From JAQVEM01 sp964595565 (GTDB lineage: Bacteria; Actinomycetota; Humimicrobiia; Humimicrobiales; Humimicrobiaceae), in assembly GCA_964595565.1 (NCBI GenBank), contig CAZQQX010000043.1:1-7855 (forward strand): a stretch of 7,855 nucleotides of DNA, in the 5' to 3' direction. Of the stretch, positions 1 through 4,816 are shown piece by piece. Below the pieces are notes generated by a model that saw nothing but the letters and a program-made list of their open reading frames with translations, had not been told where the DNA came from and made no database searches. Position 1 is the first letter of the stretch; each line of letters starts with the position of its first letter. The translations under genes and the position numbers were made by a program.

Positions 1-151
1 CTACTTCTTCGGATTCTTTTTCTTCTGCAGCTTTCTTTTCAAAAAAGTTTGTTATTAAAGGCATGGCAAAAAGAAAGAAAGCTGCAACTGCTAAAATTAC
101 TATAAGGGCAGACAGTATGGTAATTACAGTATAGAGCTTTTTCTTATCCAT
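1..151 (-). CDS. N-terminal part of a small membrane-anchored protein (cut by window edge)
   Basis: A minus-strand reading frame starts with ATG at 151-149 and stays open for 50 codons to the left edge. An AAGGAAG ribosome-binding site lies about 6 nt upstream of the ATG. The protein begins MDKKK, followed by one strongly hydrophobic segment at about residues 7-36 (motifs LSALIVILAVAAFFLF and MPLI), then a Lys/Glu-rich stretch (EKKAAEEKESEE). This is the layout of a single-pass protein with a short cytoplasmic N-terminus and a charged linker leading to a domain outside the window. FliL-type flagellar proteins and many small envelope proteins begin this way, but no family can be assigned from 50 residues. 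A promoter lies upstream at 225-252, so it appears to be transcribed on its own or to head a leftward operon. Confidence 0.75.
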   Translation of the reverse strand, partial: MDKKKLYTVITILSALIVILAVAAFFLFAMPLITNFFEKKAAEEKESEEV

Positions 152-171
152 TTTATACTTCCTTGAAGAAA

Positions 172-190
172 GTTTTAAATATATTAAAAC
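172..190. repeat. AT-rich inverted repeat in the leader of the left-edge gene
   Basis: GTTTTAA (172-178) and TTAAAAC (184-190) form a perfect 7-bp dyad around a 5-nt centre. The dyad lies between the predicted transcription start (about 218) and the ribosome-binding site (about 161-167) of the leftward gene. It could be an operator or a weak RNA hairpin near the ribosome-binding site. At this AT content, chance is also possible. Confidence 0.3.
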
Positions 191-224
191 CTAAAACTAC
201 CAGGTCTGGATAATGTATCGTACT

Positions 225-252
225 TTTATATAACTATCAGAAATAATTACAA
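225..252 (-). promoter_or_regulatory. Predicted sigma-A-like promoter for the left-edge membrane protein
   Basis: Reading the minus strand, TTGTAA (-35, at 252-247) is followed after 16 bp by TATAAA (-10, at 230-225). Transcription would start near 218, giving a leader of about 67 nt before the ATG at 151. The rest of 152-390 is AT-rich, and I see no other gene in it. Confidence 0.45.
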
Positions 253-390
253 CTTATCAACAATTATCTAATAGAAATAAAGATTTATCAATATGTAGCA
301 TTTGTATCATATTAATTTTTTTAAAGTCTGTATTAAAATACAAAAATAAAATAATGGTTTTTCTTCAAAATCATCCGGGCTTTTAAAGTT

Positions 391-720
391 TTACCTGATT
401 CTATCATTTCCTGTTTCAATGGCTCTGACTATATTGACAGGGCCGGCCTCCTTTGTAACTACTATGGTAGAATTACTGGTTACGGGCTCTGATTTAACGG
501 ATAGAACCACTTTCTTTTTTAGTCCGATAAGCTCTTCTACCAGTACCCTGTCAAGAACAATTTCACTGGCATTATCACTTAAATATAAAATATTTGCGGT
601 CTCATCCAGTGATTTTCTGAATTTTTTGTAATCATTAACTCCGATAACCTCCCGTGCTACAAAATAGGTAGTGTCAGACCTATAAGCAGGAGAAGAATAA
701 TAATCTAACTCAGATAGCAT
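391..720 (-). pseudogene. Fragment of a DUF89/ARMT1-like damage-control phosphatase gene
   Basis: The 109-codon frame contains ILYLSDNASEIVLDRVLVEE, which closely follows the DUF89 core pattern of the type LYLxDNAGEIVFDRLLIEEL. After it come an EPVTSNST segment (family: GPIxNDAT), KEAG (family: eDAxxvG) and IETGND. DUF89 proteins are roughly 280-300 residues, with a helical, CxxC-containing N-terminal region and more C-terminal sequence. Here the frame has only the middle of the protein. In-frame stops lie just upstream of the ATG and right after IETGNDRIR, and the ATG at 718-720 has no ribosome-binding site. The usual DNAGE reads DNASE and the conserved ND after the GP turn reads SN, both signs of decay. 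DUF89 enzymes are metal-dependent phosphatases thought to remove damaged phosphometabolites; this remnant is unlikely to be active. I infer a pseudogene, though a shortened expressed protein cannot be ruled out. Confidence 0.65.
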
Positions 721-964
721 GTTATATAGAGCTTTATCTGGCTATACTATGATTATTCAGGGACTGAAGATTGTAACCGGAATTCTTATAGTTCTGCAAA
801 AGGGTTAAGAAACCATGGAGATGCTAAGGTCATGAGGAAGAATACCTGAGCAAGGCCGGTGGGTTTATTCCTGAAAAAAGCAGGAAATTTTAAGATTGGG
901 TTAAATGTTATGGTATAATACTAAGTTATGAAAAGGACTATTTACATATTTATTATAAAATACT
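721..964. other. Non-coding stretch between the DUF89 remnant and the antiporter gene
   Basis: No reading frame here looks like protein on either strand; translation of the minus strand does not recover the missing N-terminal part of DUF89. A small dyad TTCCTG (868-873) / CAGGAA (881-886) with a 7-nt A-rich loop is present but weak. I compared the stretch with riboswitch cores often found before ion transporters (c-di-AMP ydaO type, Mn2+ yybP type, M-box) and found no convincing match. The 3' end carries the promoter listed at 890-919. Confidence 0.4.
890..919 (+). promoter_or_regulatory. Predicted extended -10 promoter for the antiporter-CBS operon
   Basis: A perfect TATAAT (914-919) is preceded by TGG (911-913), giving the extended -10 pattern TGnTATAAT. 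A weak -35 candidate TTAAGA lies at 890-895 (18-bp spacer). Predicted transcription start is near 926, giving a leader of about 40 nt before the antiporter ATG at 965. Confidence 0.6.
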
Positions 965-2212
965 ATGGGCTTTAATTTTGAGTTTAATGTTGTTCTTGCT
1001 ATTGGAATATTTCTGGTAATTGGTTTCTTTGGCGGGCTGGCAGCTCGAAAGGTTAACTTCCCGACTATAAGCGGATTTATTATAGTAGGCATAATTTTAA
1101 GTCTGTTAGATATTATCCCCGGAGAATTAATTGAAGGGGAATTAAACATAATTACAGAGATTAGCCTGGGGATAATTGGATACCTGGTAGGAGGGGGATT
1201 ATATCTTAAAAGGCTAAAGCAGTTTGGTAAGAGTATTCCCATAATTACATTTTTCCAGGCAATAGGAGCGTGGATATTTGTCACTGCAATAATAGCTTTT
1301 CTCGGTCCGTTTTTAATAAGAGTTGATGTGGGCGGTACTCCTTCTTTTATTTCATGTTTGCCTATTGCTATAATTATTGGAGCCATATCCTGTGCCACTG
1401 CCCCTGCTGCAACTATAGCAGTTATTCATGAATATAGGGCAACCGGTCCGTTTACGACCACTCTTTTAGCAATAATTGTGCTGGATGATGCTATAGCAGT
1501 TATAGCTTATTCCATTGGTGCGAATATTGCTGATTCTTTAATAATCGGATTAAGAAATATCTCTCTTTATAAAATGTTACTGGCTCCTATTATTGATATA
1601 TTTGGAGCAATAGCTCTGGGTACCATTTTAGGATTTGGGCTGACTTTTGTAGGCAAATTTATAAGAAAGGTGCCACAGATGATGGTTATAGTCCTGGGTA
1701 CAGTTTTTTTATGCACCGGTCTGTCCAGTGCTCTGGGGCTGTCGAATATCCTGGCAAATATGGTTATGGGCTTTATTGTGGTAAACAGAATGGTTGATAG
1801 TGAAAAAATGTTTGAGGCAGTGCACAGCATTGAAGGGGTAATTTTCGCCATGTTTTTTACTTTAGCCGGTGCACATTTTGATTATACCATATTGAAAACT
1901 TCTGGAATCATAGCTGTAATTTTAGTTATTAGTAGATTTATAGGAAAATTTATAGGGGTTAATATTGGAGTGTCAGTTTCTAAATCACCGGAAAGCTTTA
2001 AGAAATATTTGACCTTCGGTCTTTTTCCCAAAGCAGGTGTAACCATGGGTTTAGCCCTGCTGATAAAGGAGCATGTTCCTCTAATTGATGCTAATATCGC
2101 CAATGTATTCATAAATGGTATAATAGCATCTGTTATAATAAACGAGATGGTTTCTCCGCCATTAATTAAGTTTGCTCTGGTTAAGTCCGGTGAGGCTTAT
2201 AAAAAAGATTAA
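965..2212 (+). CDS. CPA2-family Na+(K+)/H+ antiporter
   Basis: A 415-residue, highly hydrophobic protein with about 12 membrane segments and no long soluble tail, typical of the Kef/NhaS3-like cation:proton antiporter domain; TrkA-N domains seen in full KefB/KefC are absent. Family motifs visible: FPTISGFIIVGIIL near 32-45 (helix 2), the unwound core ATAPAATIAVIHEYRATGPF near 144-163, and LDDAIAVIAYS at 173-183. The last contains the adjacent Asp174-Asp175 pair that in CPA2 proteins carries the ion and usually marks electrogenic exchange, unlike the Asn-Asp of CPA1. SRFIGKFIG (about 323-331) and LFPKAGVTMGLALLIKE match conserved late helices. It would exchange Na+ or K+ for protons across the cytoplasmic membrane, for pH and salt balance; the ion cannot be told from sequence. 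An in-frame stop at 956-958 fixes the start at 965, which has no recognisable ribosome-binding site. A CBS-domain gene follows 34 bp downstream. Confidence 0.9.
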   Translation: MGFNFEFNVVLAIGIFLVIGFFGGLAARKVNFPTISGFIIVGIILSLLDIIPGELIEGELNIITEISLGIIGYLVGGGLYLKRLKQFGKSIPIITFFQAIGAWIFVTAIIAFLGPFLIRVDVGGTPSFISCLPIAIIIGAISCATAPAATIAVIHEYRATGPFTTTLLAIIVLDDAIAVIAYSIGANIADSLIIGLRNISLYKMLLAPIIDIFGAIALGTILGFGLTFVGKFIRKVPQMMVIVLGTVFLCTGLSSALGLSNILANMVMGFIVVNRMVDSEKMFEAVHSIEGVIFAMFFTLAGAHFDYTILKTSGIIAVILVISRFIGKFIGVNIGVSVSKSPESFKKYLTFGLFPKAGVTMGLALLIKEHVPLIDANIANVFINGIIASVIINEMVSPPLIKFALVKSGEAYKKD

Positions 2213-2246
2213 ATAATTATATGATGAATAGGTGAATTAAGGATAA

Positions 2247-2711
2247 ATGAAAGAGCTTTTTGCAAAAGATATTATGACCAAAAAGGTAATCACCATAAAC
2301 AGGGATTCTACAGTTGGCGACCTGGCAAAGCTTCTTATAAAGAAAAAGATTTCAGGAGTACCTGTTGTTGATGAGAAAAATGCTATTGTCGGTATCATTA
2401 CAGAAGGGGATATCATATTAAAGGAATCAAGTCTGCCCCTGCCTATTTCTTTTAGTTTCAGTTTTATGAATAAGTATGACACTTATGCGAAAAGTACAGA
2501 AGAGTACTTAAAAACAAAAGTTGAAGAGGTAATGACCAGAACTGTAAGGACTGTTAGAGAAGATGAACCATTATCTAAAGTTGTAAATATTATGCTTAAT
2601 AATAAAATTAACAGGGTACCGGTTCTGGATAAAGAAAATAAACTGGTAGGAATAATAACCCGGGCAAATATTATAGAATCTATACTGAAAAGCGAGAAAA
2701 AGTATAAATAG
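2247..2711 (+). CDS. Stand-alone two-CBS-domain protein, probable adenine-nucleotide sensor
   Basis: A 154-residue soluble protein made of two CBS domains (about 7-60 and 93-148) joined by a linker (61-92) that contains the hydrophobic patch LPLPISFSFSFM. Each repeat opens with the usual motif (KDIMTKKVITI; EEVMTRTVRTV) and ends with the usual GIIT box (GIITEGDII; GIITRANII). The second-position Asp that holds the ribose of bound AMP/ATP is kept in repeat 1 (Asp55) but is Asn141 in repeat 2, so the two sites may bind differently. A short AAGGA ribosome-binding site lies just upstream of the ATG. With only 34 bp after the antiporter and no promoter between, the two are probably co-transcribed. 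CBS pairs often gate or adjust transporters by energy state, so regulation of the upstream antiporter is a reasonable inference, not shown by sequence. Confidence 0.85.
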   Translation: MKELFAKDIMTKKVITINRDSTVGDLAKLLIKKKISGVPVVDEKNAIVGIITEGDIILKESSLPLPISFSFSFMNKYDTYAKSTEEYLKTKVEEVMTRTVRTVREDEPLSKVVNIMLNNKINRVPVLDKENKLVGIITRANIIESILKSEKKYK

Positions 2712-2741
2712 TATATTATGTCCCGGGGTGTTTAAGAAATC

Positions 2742-2828
2742 TTACCAGAGCATAATTTCTCTCTCTTCCAGCAAACTCTTTTTAATTGTGTCTTCATTTC
2801 TTCTCAGGATTATATCACCAGAATTTAT
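2742..2828 (-). pseudogene. Possible short coding remnant, family unknown
   Basis: A minus-strand frame of 28 codons, closed by stops on both sides, reads like a real charged helix (GDIILRRNEDTIKKSLLEER, then EIMLW). No start codon, ribosome-binding site or recognised family goes with it, so it is at most the C-terminal end of a decayed gene. The rest of 2712-2868 shows no other structure that I can support. Confidence 0.2.
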
Positions 2829-2869
2829 TCAAAAGTGTTAACGTAACCTGCTAGCAATACAGAATATTA

Positions 2870-2897
2870 TTTTAAAATCTCACATTTTCAGTATAAT
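2870..2897 (+). promoter_or_regulatory. Predicted promoter for the HAD phosphatase gene
   Basis: TATAAT at 2892-2897 is a perfect -10. A weak -35 candidate TTTAAA lies at 2870-2875, 16 bp upstream. Transcription would start near 2904, about 30 nt before the preferred start codon at 2935. Confidence 0.5.
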
Positions 2898-2934
2898 TTG
2901 ATTTAGTTTATTTATGGATTTAGAAAGGTCGCCA

Positions 2935-3582
2935 ATGATTAAGGCTGTTTTTTTTGATATGGATGGGACAATTGCAGATAGTGAAAAGATACTCTGGAAA
3001 GTTACAGGGGATTTTATGGCAAAAAGGAATATTATCTTAGCAACCTCAGAAGAAAAATTATTTTATGGGCTGATATGGAAAGAATCAATAAAAATAATAC
3101 TGGAAAGCAGGGGTATTGAGTACAAACAAAGCATAAAAAACACATTAAAGGAACGATATGTCAGGACTTTAAGAAAAGAAGTAACCCCGGTACCTCATGT
3201 GCTCGATCTTCTTGGAAAGATAAAAGGGGAATTTAAAATAGGGCTTGCCACAAACAGCAGAATTAGGGAGGTTGAAATAATATTTGACAGATTAAACCTT
3301 GCCCCCTACTTTGACCTCAGGCTTTCCAGGAATGATATAAAAAAAGTAAAGCCTGACCCTGAAATTTACTTACTGGGTGCAAATATTTTTAACGTCAGAC
3401 CCTCTGAATGTGTTGTTTTTGAAGATTCTATAGCAGGTGTAACAGCTGCAAAAAGTGCAGGCATGAATTGCATAGCAATAACAAATACCTATGCTGCAAA
3501 AGACCTGGGAATTGCCGATGCGGTAATCGGTAGCTATAAGGAAATAGACCTTGAAACAATTAAAAGGTTTGGTAAATCTTAA
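2935..3582 (+). CDS. HAD-superfamily phosphatase (subfamily IA, beta-phosphoglucomutase-like)
   Basis: A 215-residue protein with all four HAD motifs: DMDGT at 8-12 (Asp8 nucleophile, Asp10 acid/base), LATNS at 104-108 (motif II Thr/Ser), KKVKPDP at 136-142 (motif III Lys139) and VFEDSIAGVTAAKSAGM at 161-177 (motif IV, Glu163-Asp164 for Mg2+). The stretch between motif I and II (about 15-85) is the helical C1 cap that sets substrate choice. The family removes phosphate from small metabolites or moves it on sugar phosphates; the exact substrate cannot be read from sequence. An upstream in-frame ATG at 2914 would add seven residues (MDLERSP). I prefer 2935 because AGAAAGG sits about 6 nt upstream of it and because HAD proteins usually begin just before DxDGT. 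It is a single gene with its own promoter; no functional link to its neighbours is evident. Confidence 0.85.
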   Translation: MIKAVFFDMDGTIADSEKILWKVTGDFMAKRNIILATSEEKLFYGLIWKESIKIILESRGIEYKQSIKNTLKERYVRTLRKEVTPVPHVLDLLGKIKGEFKIGLATNSRIREVEIIFDRLNLAPYFDLRLSRNDIKKVKPDPEIYLLGANIFNVRPSECVVFEDSIAGVTAAKSAGMNCIAITNTYAAKDLGIADAVIGSYKEIDLETIKRFGKS

Positions 3583-3738
3583 ATTCAGCTTTCCTTCTTG
3601 CTCTGCCCGGCTCTTATAAGTTAGTATACTACATTCTGAAGCTATAATAATAATTTCGTTATTCTTTACTGCAGTAATAGCACCCGGCAGGCTTTTTCCA
3701 CGGTCAATCAATATACTGACAGGCAGGGCTCTTAAAAT
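3583..3738 (-). pseudogene. Protein-like minus-strand remnant, possibly RemB/DUF370-like C-terminus
   Basis: Directly after the HAD stop, the minus strand is open and translates to protein-like sequence including SILIDRGKSLPGAITAVKNN and EIIIIASECSILTYKSRAEQ. An upstream stop (3741-3739) and the lack of an ATG or ribosome-binding site argue against an intact gene. Past 3583 the frame only runs antisense to the HAD gene. The layout (KS, a beta strand ending in Val-Lys, a strand of Ile, then Ser-x-Leu and Lys-x-Arg) loosely resembles the end of RemB/YaaB-type DUF370 proteins (kSfVIT...LSPISSxTLxKR). That likeness is from memory and weak. It may be the decayed end of a lost gene, or chance. Confidence 0.25.
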
Positions 3739-3758
3739 CTAAAAAATCTAAAAAAGAC

Positions 3759-3788
3759 TTGACTTTAAATAATTTTATATTATATTAT
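3759..3788 (+). promoter_or_regulatory. Predicted promoter of the iron regulator-feoB operon
   Basis: TTGACT (3759-3764) is a near-perfect -35. Two overlapping -10 choices follow: TATATT at 3781-3786 (16-bp spacer) or TATTAT at 3783-3788 (18-bp spacer). Transcription would start near 3793-3796, inside the large palindrome at 3783-3816, leaving a leader of about 35 nt. Confidence 0.6.
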
Positions 3789-3816
3789 CAATTATTGATA
3801 TCAATAATTGATAATA
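3783..3816. promoter_or_regulatory. Perfect 34-bp palindrome: candidate operator of two abutting 13-bp dyads
   Basis: Positions 3783-3816 read the same on both strands without a mismatch, centred between 3799 and 3800. Inside are two adjoining units, each itself a palindrome: ATCAATTATTGAT (3787-3799) and ATCAATAATTGAT (3800-3812), consensus ATCAATWATTGAT. The site covers the predicted -10 and transcription start of the regulator-feoB operon, the classic place for a repressor. Two dyads side by side fit binding of two dimers, or of a protein with two DNA-binding domains, which is what the adjacent gene encodes. Autoregulation by that protein is my inference. The site is AT-rich and Fur-box-like in length but does not follow the GATAAT-type Fur consensus closely. 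Confidence 0.75.
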
Positions 3817-3829
3817 GCAATAAACTGAT

Positions 3830-4816
3830 ATGAAAAAAAATATAGATTTAAAAAATTTTACCCGGGAATTAGAAAGAGGTTTGTTCTGTCTTTATATTCT
3901 CTGGAAAGCTGACGAGCAGCCCGTTAGTGGAATTGACCTCTCGGAACTCGAGCATGACCATGGCCATGAAGTAAGTGCTGGCAGGCTTTATCCAAAACTT
4001 CACGATTTGACCGAAAGAGGCTATCTCGTCATGGAGAAGGTTAATGAACATGGAAAGGTCCATAAATATTACAAGACAACCGAAGAAGGCAGGGAGCTTT
4101 TAAAAAAGGTCAGGGATGAACTGGGCGAACCCATGAAGGATTTTTTAACCGGCTGGATAGGAAGGCTCTTTTACAATATTGATATCGGGAAAAAGGAAGA
4201 GGAGCGTTTCAAGAAGTCCGAAGAGTCTATTCTCCAGATGGTTAGAGACGATATTTTACGAATATGCGGTGAAAATAAGGATACAAATGTTTCATTAAAA
4301 TTGCTGGGGTCAAAAATTAAAGCTTCTGAGTCTTTTATTTCTAGAGCAAGAAAGCAGCTTGAGAAAGATGGTTTAATTCAGTTTCAGAAAGGTTCTATTG
4401 TATTGACCGAAAAAGGTAAAAGAAAAGCAGGTTATATAATTAAGAAATATTCTATCCTTGAAGATTATTTTAAAGAAAGAAGAGATAATAAAAATCCCTA
4501 TAAAGAAATTGACTTTCTGGAGCATTATATTTCCGAAGGAGCTCTCAATAACATAAAAAAGCTATCAACGTTTAACGGGACAAGTGTTCCCCTTGAAGAA
4601 CTTGGCCTGGACAGAGAAGGTTTGATTACCGATATTGAGTTTTATGTTGGCGGGTTGTTCGAGAGAATGGTAAGCATGGGGATATTCCCGGGAGAAAAAA
4701 TCAGAATTATGCACAGGACCCCGGATGGTTTTGTTGTTTATGTAAGTAATAAAAAAATTGCTATAGGAAAAGATATAGCGAAAGGGGTTATGGTAGTAGA
4801 ATATGAAAAATCTTAA
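3830..4816 (+). CDS. PadR-DtxR-FeoA three-domain fusion, probable iron-responsive regulator
   Basis: A 328-residue protein with three recognisable parts. Residues about 14-97 are a PadR-like winged helix (VSAGRLYPKLHDLTERGYLV, then the HKYYKTTEEGRELLKK wing). Residues about 132-245 resemble DtxR/MntR: winged helix SKIKASESFISRARKQLEKD, wing IVLTEKGKRKAGYIIKK, then a dimerisation helix with DFLEH at 228-232. Asp228-x-x-Glu231-His232 matches the ExxEH/CxxEH metal-ligand pattern of MntR/DtxR, but Tyr207 stands where MntR has ligand His77. Residues about 253-326 are a FeoA (SH3-like) domain: GGLFERMVSMGIFPGEK and the end of the barrel IAKGVMVVEY. It probably senses Fe2+ (or Mn2+) and controls its own operon through the palindrome at 3783-3816, while the FeoA domain may regulate transcription or touch FeoB. 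The stop overlaps feoB by 14 nt, implying coupled translation. An in-frame TAA at 3821-3823 fixes the ATG at 3830, which has no clear ribosome-binding site. Confidence 0.85.
   Translation: MKKNIDLKNFTRELERGLFCLYILWKADEQPVSGIDLSELEHDHGHEVSAGRLYPKLHDLTERGYLVMEKVNEHGKVHKYYKTTEEGRELLKKVRDELGEPMKDFLTGWIGRLFYNIDIGKKEEERFKKSEESILQMVRDDILRICGENKDTNVSLKLLGSKIKASESFISRARKQLEKDGLIQFQKGSIVLTEKGKRKAGYIIKKYSILEDYFKERRDNKNPYKEIDFLEHYISEGALNNIKKLSTFNGTSVPLEELGLDREGLITDIEFYVGGLFERMVSMGIFPGEKIRIMHRTPDGFVVYVSNKKIAIGKDIAKGVMVVEYEKS

Noticed and set aside
247..300. Repeated TTATCAA-like words upstream of the left-edge gene as feo-type operators
   Set aside because: They are only half-sites with irregular spacing, and none forms the ATCAATWATTGAT dyad; expected by chance in DNA this AT-rich.
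419..631. Plus-strand 70-codon frame opposite the DUF89 remnant
   Set aside because: It is the antisense reading of a sequence whose minus strand matches DUF89; Ser/Thr-rich low-complexity translation.
721..964. Riboswitch before the antiporter
   Set aside because: I looked for conserved cores of the ydaO c-di-AMP, yybP-ykoY Mn2+ and M-box classes and found none; only one weak 6-bp dyad. A covariance-model scan with Infernal/Rfam would settle it.
901..1398. Long minus-strand open frame opposite the antiporter (also 1567-1851 and 1882-2112)
   Set aside because: It lies antisense to a clearly conserved membrane protein; the translations are Ile/Pro-rich with no family likeness and no ribosome-binding site.
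2914..2934. Earlier ATG for the HAD phosphatase
   Set aside because: It has no ribosome-binding site, and the seven extra residues precede the normal HAD N-terminus; the ATG at 2935 has AGAAAGG at proper distance.
3783..3816. Palindrome as a transcription terminator or mobile-element end
   Set aside because: It has no G-C-rich stem followed by a T-run, sits on a promoter rather than after a gene, and no transposase or target duplication flanks it.
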